Below, in pieces: positions 55,765 through 64,000 of a DNA stretch of 64,000 nt. Source of the DNA: Nectonema munidae (lineage: Eukaryota > Nematomorpha > Nectonematoida > Nectonematidae); assembly GCA_030549495.1 (NCBI GenBank), contig JAUIRK010000049.1, positions 124,001 to 188,000 of the forward strand. Direction: 5' to 3'. Position 1 is the first letter of the stretch. The number at the start of each line of letters is the position of its first letter. Below the pieces are notes generated by a model. The model was not told where the DNA came from, did not search any database, and saw nothing but the letters and a program-made list of their open reading frames with translations. Position numbers and translations under genes: made by a program.

Positions 55765-56523
55765 ATGATAATAAGTAAAGTGTTTTCTCATTCCAAATTA
55801 CTCTCCATTTTTTCCTCTTGGAATAAAGGAAACGCGAATAATTTTTCTTCAACAAGAAGTAAAAAAATTTTTGGTACGCATTTCAATCATTCCCCGCATA
55901 TTTTTCCGTCACTATATTCTTCGTCAAAGTCTTTCTCACAAAAATGTGATATTTCGCACAATGCATTTTCATTTCCCAACGCAATTTCCTGTCTGCGAAT
56001 GCTCTCTGCTCCAGTCATATGCCAAATGATCGGTGAAAGTCATTTCACGTCTGCTATTTTATTATTCGGCGTAGCCGGACTTTCTGACTACATTGATGGA
56101 TTCGTTGCCAAACGGTTTCCCAAAACGCAAGCTAGCAAAATCGGCTCCATATTGGATCCGTTAGCAGACAAAATCCTGATAAATTCTACAGTCGTTACAT
56201 TAGCTTATTGCTCTCTTATTCCTAGCATCACTGCGTTTCTTATAGTGATTCGCGATTTCCTCATCATCTCCTACTTTGTGTATAATTTCTCAACTTCCAA
56301 ACAACTCCACTCGTTCTCCCTACCAGAAGTCAAGCCATCTACCTTGAGTAAATGTAACACTGGTCTCCAATTACTCCTGATATTCTCCTCCTTATCATGT
56401 AAGAATTTCAACCTTGATCAGAGTTCCATACTTGTACCTTCTCTTGCGTATACCACTGCATTTACAACATTTTTATCAGGAATTCATTACTTCTTTATTC
56501 GAAAATCTATAATAAAGCACTAG
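55765..56523 (+). CDS. CRLS1: Cardiolipin synthase (CMP-forming), mitochondrial
   Basis: 252 residues, one uninterrupted frame. Family role: joins CDP-diacylglycerol to phosphatidylglycerol to make cardiolipin in the mitochondrial inner membrane. The first 45 residues are rich in Ser, Lys, Arg and lack acids (MIISKVFSHSKLLSIFSSW), as in a mitochondrial presequence. The CDP-alcohol phosphotransferase motif is at about 107-134: GLSDYIDGFVAKR, then IGSILDPLADK, with the metal-binding aspartates in place. Ala-Lys-Arg replaces the usual Ala-Arg. Hydrophobic segments follow; VKPSTLSKCNTGLQLLLIFS matches the conserved LKPTxxSKxNT region. Somewhat shorter than the roughly 300-residue animal enzymes. 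An AATAAA (56511-56516) overlaps the last codons; another is at 56797. No introns, unlike the receptor. Confidence 0.92.
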   Translation: MIISKVFSHSKLLSIFSSWNKGNANNFSSTRSKKIFGTHFNHSPHIFPSLYSSSKSFSQKCDISHNAFSFPNAISCLRMLSAPVICQMIGESHFTSAILLFGVAGLSDYIDGFVAKRFPKTQASKIGSILDPLADKILINSTVVTLAYCSLIPSITAFLIVIRDFLIISYFVYNFSTSKQLHSFSLPEVKPSTLSKCNTGLQLLLIFSSLSCKNFNLDQSSILVPSLAYTTAFTTFLSGIHYFFIRKSIIKH

Positions 56524-57750
56524 TGTGTCATCTCTATTGCTTTTAAATCAACCCACAGGAAGTAAGCTTTATAAGTTTCTTTTTAAAAAGCCTGTTTCCA
56601 AAAGGGCGTAGGATAAAAATGCGTATAAATCTAAATTTCTTTGCGTTTACCATGATTCACTGTGAGGCGGTATGGAAAGAGATGTATACTGAAGGAGGAG
56701 GATAGAAACAAAGAATGAAATATATTTACCTAATTTAGCTAAATCTTTTTAAAAACATTAATTAGATTTATCGGTAAAAAATTCCTTGATAAATTGAATA
56801 AATTATAATTTTCAGGGGCGTACATCCTCAAAATTATTGGGGGGCGAAATCTTTTTTGCAATTTTCAAAATTACTGGTCTGGAAATACCACGGGAGACGA
56901 AATATTCAAGCAATCTTTAAAATAGAGTGTATTCAGCGCATACCTAAATTTATAAGACTACTTTATATTTTTTTTTACAAAATTGGTAAAATTTAAATAC
57001 TATATTTCCAGCGAAAATATTTTAATTAAATTTGCATATCGCATATACACTAGTTTAAAAAAATCGAAAATTGTTGGGGGCGAATAGGCTTTTCATTTGA
57101 AAATGAAGTAGTCTATCAGGCACACTACAGGAATTGATGAAAGGATATTTGATTGATAGAGAAAACAAATGGCTGAAGGTTGGAGAGTTTTATATGAGTG
57201 AATCTGAGGGAAAATAGTCTACTAGACACCATGCGATGTTTATATGAAAAAAATGTGATTGATTCAGGGGCGCACATCCTTAAAATTATTGGAAATTATT
57301 TTCGAGCGTCTTCCAAAAAAGACAACAAATTTTTCTGAATTCCTACTCCTCTCTTGTCTATTCTATTTCATTCTTAATTAAACTTAATGTAAACTTTAAC
57401 CCCGCCCTATTACGCTTAAGGTCAACAATGAATGAAGACTTATAAATAGCTTCTCTCTCACTTCAAATAGATGCGTACCATCTCCAAATTATGTGTAGAA
57501 AATGTATAAAGATATCACAATAAAAAAATTGAAAATTTTATTGAATGAAAAAAATCATTCATTAATTTTCAGTTGTTCCATTTCTCCTTCCTAAAAAATG
57601 AAAAAATGTTTTATTGAGAAAAATAAATTTAAAAAAAACACACCCAACTTACATAACTTTTCTGAGGTAATTTCTATCAAAAATGTAAAACAGAACTAAA
57701 GTTCGAAAACTTGGTATTATAATTTTTTCATTCTTTTTAGTGCATAAGAA
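56524..57750. repeat. Two CAGGGGCG(T/C)ACATCC repeat ends in intergenic DNA
   Basis: caggggcgtacatcctcaaa at 56814 and caggggcgcacatccttaaa at 57269, both followed by attattgg, in direct orientation about 455 bp apart; a third, inverted, copy is at 38036-38004. Probably ends of a hAT-like family. No gene in this stretch. Confidence 0.45.
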
Positions 57751-57754
57751 TAAG

Positions 57755-57910
57755 TGTAAGTTTTAGTTTAATAAAATTTAGTTAATTTTAGTTTTTTTTT
57801 GTTTTAGTTAAATAAAATTAATTAAATAAAATTTAGTTAATTTTAGTTTTTTTTGTTTTAGTTAAATAAAATTTAGTTAATAAAATAAGTGTAAGTTTTA
57901 GTTAAAATAA
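57755..57910. repeat. Tandem AT-rich minisatellite
   Basis: About three units of taaataaaatttagttaatt plus ttagttttttttgttttagt, unit length near 55-60 bp with internal variation. Confidence 0.6.
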
Positions 57911-58187
57911 AGATAAAGTTGTGCAAACACAAATCAAACAATAAATTAAGATTGCATTACTCCATTTTTCTCAACATCATTCAAAAATAATTTAAAAGCT
58001 AAATTAGTGCAAGCTACAAAAATCTACAAAATGTAAAATAACTTTTAACATTTTGCAATGATTTGCCTTTTATAATAACTTTTAAGGAAAAAAAGTTATA
58101 GAGCTTCAACAAAAACTAAAAAATTTTACAGCATAACTTAAGTTTTTTGAAAACTATTTTGACGTATCCCCCACACCATACTCTATG

Positions 58188-58256
58188 GGTGACATGACAG
58201 GTTGGTTGAGATGATGGACTCAGCACTGAAGCCTCTGGATTCGATTTGGATCGTTT
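58188..58256 (+). repeat. tRNA-derived SINE head, truncated
   Basis: gacaggttggttgagatgat ggactcagcactgaagcctc and B-box-like TGGATTCGATTTGG, almost identical to 53050 before it breaks off. 58256-59936 is AT-rich with one short duplication near 58725-58785 (attatcaaaacat(g/a)aagctct) and nothing else recognised. Confidence 0.55.
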
Positions 58257-59936
58257 TTCGGCATTTATTTGATATTTTCAAGTTTTTATAAGCGGCAAAA
58301 GCCAACGTTGAAGTAGCTAACCCTTATAGGGTGATTTGGTAACGCTTGTATTTTTTACATTTTGTAAGGAATCATAGTATACAAAAAAAGGCAGTTTAAT
58401 CACTTTTCATAAAATTATTTAAGTCTAAGAACACAAAATCTTCTTGACTTGAAAAAAGTTAAAGTTTTCAAATGTTACAAAATGTAGCAAACGTACTGAT
58501 AAAGATTAAAAGTGACTTTTGTTGAAATAAATTTTTAACGCGAGTCTGACAATATTCATTGATATAAAATTGTAAAAATTGAAAACTATTTTTCCTTCAT
58601 TTAAAAACAAATAAATCTTCATTTTTGCATAATGTTTTGTGTATTAAGTTATGTTAAAAGTAAAAATTCCAAAATAAAATATGAAAACTTCAAATTGTGA
58701 GAGTCAGTGGGTTAATTATCAAAACATGAAGCTCTCTTTATTATCAAAAAAAAAAAGAATTATCAAAACATAAAGCTCTCATAATTCTAGCTCTGCTGAG
58801 AATTGATGGAACTAAATTTTTACCAAAAATCTCTGATTAATTTGAATAGCTTAACTTTGGTATCATGAAAAAAGGTTCTGAAAATCTAACTTTTTTCAAC
58901 TTTTATTGCTAATAGTAAAACTTAAAAAATAGCGAAATAAATTTTTGTTTTCAGAGGAGTTCATCTTACAAGTGCTTTAAATTTTTATCGAATTTCTTTA
59001 TCTCTTCAATTTATCAAGAGATTTTCTTCTACTTAATGAAAATATATTTAAAATTTTTGTATGCAAATAAAGATTTATTTAAATCAAGTTATATATGAAA
59101 GAATTAGTTTTATAATTTTTTTTCATGGAAATATGTGATATTAAAATCATGACTCCTTGAGGTAAGCTAATCTCCACATCGAAAAAAAATTTTTTCCGAA
59201 CGGGTATAGAGAGCAGGCACATATAGAACGAATTACATTTCGAAAAAAACATTGAATATGTTTATTGACTTAAAAGATTGAAAGTGCGCCTTTAAAATAG
59301 GGAGGCGTTTATAATAAAGGTAACATCTAACTTTTTTCAACTTCGTGGAGAGCATTTATTGGGTCCTAAAGCTATTCGGTTCTGACTAATTTGGGAACTA
59401 AATGCAAACCAAAGAACGAAATATACAACCAAATTGTTTAAAGCGAAGTAACTCGCTTTTCATTTATCTAATAAAGCATTCTTTCAGAAGGAAATAATCC
59501 TTTGAGCTTTTCAAGAGAAACGGTCATGCTCTTATTTTTGACTTTTAAATTTCGTTAAAACACTTTTATTTTTAAAATAGCTTGGAGTATTATTGAAGCC
59601 ACCATTAATTTGCTTTAACGATTCTAGCTAACTGGAAAAGAAACCAATTTTAACTACTACACCATCAAAATCTTGGTGCTATTTTAGTAGGTTAGTTTAA
59701 ATCATTTTTATCGACACTATTTTACACTTTGAAAATTATATCGCAATAAAAAAGAAAAATATAAAAACAAGTTATAATAAAGAATTTTTTAATTTTATAA
59801 ATATTTTAAAAATTATGAAATAACAAAATAATTTGTGAATAAAATATAAACGAGCTTACAAAATTGTCATGAACTAGTACTGCCAAAAATGGAAACAGCT
59901 TTGATTTGAAAAAGGCAGAAGGATAATAATGAACTT

Positions 59937-60779
59937 TTACGAATTGTAAGACTCCAGATAGTCAACCAATCTCATGGACAAAAAGGCAGAAATAAACATG
60001 AAAGCATTTATTCCATAGTCCTTGAGAGAAGTAGCTGTAATATCTGGTAGCACTTTGACTAAAGCTATCTCCAAAAAGCCTCCTGCTGTAAATGGCAAGA
60101 TATATGTGAATGCACGTTCCTTTTGAGATGCGTAGTCACTCGACAATATGTCCCCGAGTATAGAGCCCAAGACACATCCTACGGACGTGATTATTTGGCA
60201 GTAAAAAATCGAACTAACTTCTATCCCCGACTTCAAGAGAATAGCGAAATCTCCCAATTCATGCGGCAGTTCGTGTATCAGAATAGCAAAGGTATTAAGA
60301 ACGCCCATTTTCAGGTTTGTTGAATAGCTGGTGGAGATAGAGAGGCCATGCATGAAGTTGTCCAAAAAATTTAGGAATATGCTGATCGAAGCGAAGGACA
60401 AATATAGGCTTTTGTTTCGCGCTACTCCAGCAGACCTCTTCCCTTTGGGTGGGAAGGATTGAGTGAGATTTTCTTCACTTCTCTCACCATCACACGCTTG
60501 AATGAGCTTTTGAAGCAGAAAGAATAAAATGATGCCGATCAGAACAGACTTGTTCACAACGTAGAGCTTTTCTGAATTGGAAGCGTGATTCCAAGCTTCA
60601 GGAAGTATGTTGAAGAGAACATCTCCCAGCAAACTTCCAAAGGAAAAAGTTAGAAGGTAATTGAGTAGTTTTTGATCGTGTAGGTTGTACTTGCTATTGA
60701 GTAGCACATATGGCAGGATTCCAGTTAAACCAACTAAAAAGGAAGAAAACGAAGAATAGATCAAATGGTATGCTGGCAT
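59937..60779 (-). CDS. SLC39A13: Zinc transporter, ZIP13 type
   Basis: 280 residues, uninterrupted. Family role: moves zinc towards the cytosol, for ZIP13 from Golgi or intracellular vesicles. About eight hydrophobic segments. Signature segments: FLDNFMHGLSIS (residues about 138-149; ZIP13 has DNFTHGLAV) and FAILIHELPHELGDFAILLK (about 164-183), the metal-binding HEXPHEXGD motif with both His-Glu pairs. LPFTAGGFLEIALVKVLPDI near 230-249 matches the ZIP13 subgroup. A charged loop at 96-120 separates the third and fourth segments. Shorter than human ZIP13 (361), mainly at the amino end, and no clear signal peptide. The ATG at 60779 starts the first hydrophobic segment. No introns. Confidence 0.9.
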   Translation of the reverse strand: MPAYHLIYSSFSSFLVGLTGILPYVLLNSKYNLHDQKLLNYLLTFSFGSLLGDVLFNILPEAWNHASNSEKLYVVNKSVLIGIILFFLLQKLIQACDGERSEENLTQSFPPKGKRSAGVARNKSLYLSFASISIFLNFLDNFMHGLSISTSYSTNLKMGVLNTFAILIHELPHELGDFAILLKSGIEVSSIFYCQIITSVGCVLGSILGDILSSDYASQKERAFTYILPFTAGGFLEIALVKVLPDITATSLKDYGINAFMFISAFLSMRLVDYLESYNS

Positions 60780-61110
60780 ATTCTATTGTTATTGTAACAA
60801 TTCTGGTATTTCATCGTAAAAGGGAAGGGATAAAAATGAAGTAAAAAATAATTTTTGTGTGACACACTTGCTCACACATTTTATAAATTATAATATATAT
60901 CACTGCTACTCAGAAATGATTTTTTATAGCGCGCGCCTTGTCTTCTGTGATATTGACTCGCTTCGTTGAAGTTTAAGAACAATCGATTCTTTCATTCATC
61001 CATCATCACGTATCTCAAGATGGTGTGATGAATGGGGATGTGTATATTGAGTGCGCAGATAAAATTACGCGAAACCTAAAAAGGAAAGTCGTCAGGCTGA
61101 AGAAGCAAGC

Positions 61111-61118
61111 CTTTTATA
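61111..61118 (-). promoter_or_regulatory. Candidate TATA box for the zinc transporter
   Basis: Minus strand reads gctagTATAAAAGgcttgc in a GC-richer patch (60930-61210) about 330 bp before the ZIP13-like start. Initiation would fall near 61085, giving a 5' leader of about 300 bases or one with a short intron. The patch is the only CpG-bearing region nearby. The rest of 60780-61840 shows no gene. Confidence 0.4.
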
Positions 61119-61847
61119 CTAGCAGCAGTAGCAGCCTTTTCCTCGCAGCCTTCCTTGTACTCTTGGTCGAAATGACGAGCTAGTGTGAGTGAGGCTATGA
61201 AATAAATCGACTAAAAGAGTCTGCCTTGTTACAACATAAATCTTTTTCTAATTACACTGTTGTTTCAGGCCTGATTTACTTAAAATGCATAATTATAAAG
61301 GTTCTTGCAGGATGACACAAGCCTTTGTGGCGCTCTTTGCGGCCTGACTTTTTAGTTGAATCGACATTTTTTTAATTAAATGAATTTGTATTCTTTATTT
61401 CAACTTGCATTTTTTAATCGTAAGGATTTCATCATAGTAAATCATGGTTATTTGAATTATTGTGTAAAGATTTCTATATTTTCTAGTTTTTATCGGAATT
61501 CAAACATTTTTACAACTTCAAGAATGCGAATTTTTTTCCCAAGTGCATTTTCTGATTTTTGTTAGTTTTATCCTCCACACCTTTTATAGTAACAAGCGTG
61601 TGTGCTACCTTATTTCATAATACCAGGGTCTGGCCTTTTTATGTCCTCCATCCCCTCAAATTTTTACCTATCTTTTGTAATCTTTATTTTTCCCACTATT
61701 GATTGAAAATTTGGAGTTATGATAATAGGGCCTCTAATTTATTAGTCTTTTAGAAGCCGGAATATCATGAGGCTGAATCGACATACTGACATATACTCCA
61801 ATGGTTACTGTTAACTCACATGGATAGAAATACTTAAGAGGAAAACA

Positions 61848-62018
61848 CAGTGGCGTAGCCAAAAAATGGAAGTTGGGGGGGGGGGGGGGGGGGGAGCATG
61901 TAAGGAATTTAGGGGGACTAGCATATTGGAAATATGCATATTGGAAGGTATTTGGGGGGCAGAAAAGGTATTTGGGGGGGGGGGGGGGGGGCACTGCCTC
62001 CCTCTGGCTACGCCCCTG
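61848..62018. mobile_element. hAT MITE with two long poly-G runs and perfect 8-bp target duplication
   Basis: 171 bp; inverted ends CAGTGGCGTAGCC and CAGGGGCGTAGCC; flanked by GGAAAACA on both sides (61840-61847, 62019-62026). Contains 20 G (61875-61894) and 18 G (61974-61991). Relatives at 1-70 and 37937-37991. Confidence 0.85.
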
Positions 62019-62026
62019 GGAAAACA

Positions 62027-62570
62027 TAAGGAAAAAATGTGGATTCAACTAAAAAGTCAAGCCTCATCTTATGTGTTCAAAGCTTTATGACATTGGTATG
62101 TATGTTTATATTAAAGCATATTTTGTTAGCGAGTTTTGTTGTCTTTATTAAATCTTACTCGGCTATTGATAATGGTGAAACAGCAATAGCTGGAGCTATA
62201 AATAATTTTGTCAAATTTAACAATTTTTTAAAATTGCTTTGTTTAGCAATTTAATTAAAGTCGATGTTTGACATTGAAACAGAAAAAACCAAAAGTTTAA
62301 AGTGAATAATTCATAAAGTTTCATTGTATTGGAATGGTTTTATTGAAATAATTAAAGAATATGCTAATTTTTCAAAATTATTTAAAAAAATTAGAGTTTT
62401 CTTGTCGCCAATGATGCCTACCGTTCATGCAATCTTATTGGTTGTTATACTTTTTCTTTATAATAAATCATGGATGATACTCATATTACAATACTATATG
62501 ATTTTTATGTTTCATTGAAATGTATTTATAAATTTTTTAGGTATTGGATAAATTAAATATAAAAAGTGTT
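62027..62570. other. AT-rich stretch, no gene seen
   Basis: Two open readings of about 65-70 codons occur on the plus strand, but composition and content (poly-Lys/Phe/Ile) do not support coding. Confidence 0.4.
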
Positions 62571-62759
62571 TTATTTTTTGTTCAATAGTCATATTATTCC
62601 AAACCTTAGTCAGAACTTTTCATTATATGTAAGAAATATATTGATGAGAAAATTAAATATGTAAAATGCAACTATAGGCTATTTTTATTTTAATTTTGAA
62701 AAACACGAAATAAATTTAAAAAATATTAAATTTTTACTCCAAAATTATTTTTCCTTTTT

Positions 62760-63500
62760 CTGATCGCGAAATAAATCTTTTAGTTCTTCTTCATTATTTG
62801 CTTCACGTCTCTTAAGTTTACCTTTCCAAATTGAGAAAACATTTCAATAGGATCTAATAATGCAGAGTACGGAGGAAGATAAAATATGTTGATACTTTCA
62901 ATAATAACGGAGTCCTTTTTAAAATGATGAATTCTTTCATTCTCAAGTACAAAAATTGGGTTCATTATGTTTTTATTAGCACAAACAAAATTTTTTGAAA
63001 ACTTCTCACTGTTGTATCACAAATTTTGTGATAAAACTTTCCATTTTTATTTATTCCTGCAATAAGCGAAATGTTTCTGCTTCTTGCATTAGAAATAGCA
63101 GCATAAAGGCGAAGAAATTATTTTAGCACGCCCTTTCCTTGGTCTGGATGAAACGGAAAAACCAACTTAGTCAATAAAAACATCCAAGTTTCAACTTCCA
63201 AATTTTGTAGCGTTTTTTTTTCTTTTTTCGATTGTTATTTAACGATGTCTTCTTTCAAGTACAAGAACAACATTTTTGACTGTATAATGAAAAGTTCTAA
63301 AAGGCATCTATGAATAATGCTAGTGCTTAATTTTATTTGTCATTCATTCATTAATATTTCTTGAAGCTTTGAAAGAGTAAGCAATTTATCTTCTTCTTTG
63401 AGTTTAGGCCTGTCATCACCTCCACCATTCTTGTTATTTATACATCCTATTTTTTCCCATCGAGAAATAATTTTGAGACAGTTGATTGATGCAGTGCAAC
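62760..63500 (-). pseudogene. Tc1/IS630-type transposase, broken
   Basis: Amino end (63500-63370): QSTVSKIISRWEKIGCINNK, a helix-turn-helix, then RPKLKEEDKLLTLSKLQEIL. Core (63180-62790): FID...GF, RPRKGRAKII, ISLIAGINKNGKFYHKI, then MNPIFVLENERIHHF and INIFYLPPYSALLDPIEMFS. LPPYSPxLNPIE and a preceding FxxDN are the family marks; here the second aspartate is Glu (LEN) and there are several stops and frame changes. No terminal repeats found. Confidence 0.7.
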
Positions 63501-64000
63501 GCTTCTAGAGATAAAATTGTAATGTATTATTATCCATCTTTTTGAAAAATTCATTAAAAATGATGATAGGATTAAAAACTAAGTAATTACAAATAAAAGA
63601 AAAACTGTCAAAGAACATAATAAAATCACTTATTATTGCAAACATATGACAACTGATTACAAAGATATGACTATTGATTACAAAGGCATTACTAATGGTC
63701 GTTAGAGTTGACAAATGATTGCAAATACAAGGATAATTATTGCAATTTGAACCAAAAACCCTATTTTGTTAGTCTTGAACAAAAAGCCTTTAGTGTATTT
63801 GTCCTATGTTTTATGTTATATTTCATGTGTTGTTTGATTAAATAAATCTTTTCTTCTTGCTATAAAATTAGATAAACGTTGGAAAAGATTATTGAAAAGT
63901 TTACATATTGCAAAGTAAAAAAGTATGCTCTTAGTGATATCATAGTTTTTATGTTTTAATAGAGTGGTGTTTGGTGAAACTTAAATACATAAATCGTATA
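63500..64000. other. AT-rich end of window
   Basis: Short near-duplicates of gattacaaagatatgac occur at 63655-63690. A LINE- or SINE-like end gattaaataaatcttttctt lies at 63836. Nothing coding. Confidence 0.35.

Noticed and set aside
60123-60323. Plus-strand open frame opposite the zinc transporter
   Set aside because: Shadow of the real minus-strand gene.
1-64000. LTR retrotransposons, retroviruses, Polintons or other virus-like elements
   Set aside because: No gag, integrase, aspartic protease, capsid or packaging ATPase reading and no long terminal direct repeats were seen; all reverse transcriptase fragments have LINE-type neighbours.
1-64000. CRISPR arrays or bacterial operons
   Set aside because: No regularly spaced identical repeats; splice sites and transposon types are eukaryotic.

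Overview
This is an AT-rich eukaryotic nuclear window, gene-poor and packed with decayed transposons. Gene content (a multi-exon LDL-receptor-family protein resembling arthropod vitellogenin receptors, a mitochondrial cardiolipin synthase, a ZIP13-type zinc transporter), GT-AG introns of very uneven size and the mix of hAT, piggyBac, Tc1/IS630-like, LINE and tRNA-derived SINE copies suggest an arthropod. A copepod such as a sea louse is my guess, but that is inference.

Region 1 (about 0.8-39.7 kb, minus strand) is one gene. Twenty-one exons were placed by hand; every splice junction keeps the reading frame. They join into about 1425 residues: signal peptide, EGF, YWTD propeller, short EGF, propeller, EGF, seven LDL class A repeats, two EGFs, third propeller, EGF. 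This matches a vitellogenin receptor from its first EGF domain onward, but the amino-terminal LDL-A cluster is absent and no transmembrane exon is visible at the 3' end. Its introns hold a piggyBac inserted inside an older hAT coding sequence, hAT elements with clear 8-bp target duplications (18.4-19.8, 21.5-22.2 and 25.2-28.6 kb), a LINE fragment, a MULE-like palindromic MITE and small TTAA-flanked MITEs.

Region 2 (39.8-55.7 kb) has no confident host gene. It holds a LINE endonuclease fragment, several tRNA-derived SINEs, two decayed BED-finger hAT transposases, a 5'-truncated LINE with a perfect 13-bp target duplication, and one small unexplained open frame near 54.3 kb.

Region 3 (55.7-61.2 kb) carries two uninterrupted genes: cardiolipin synthase (plus) and a ZIP13-like zinc transporter (minus), the latter with a TATA box about 330 bp upstream. 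Between them lie repeats only.

Region 4 (61.2-64 kb) has a poly-G-bearing hAT MITE with perfect target duplication and a broken Tc1/IS630-type transposase.

The three host genes have no evident functional link. No LTR retrotransposon, retrovirus, Polinton, CRISPR array, rRNA or convincing tRNA gene was seen.
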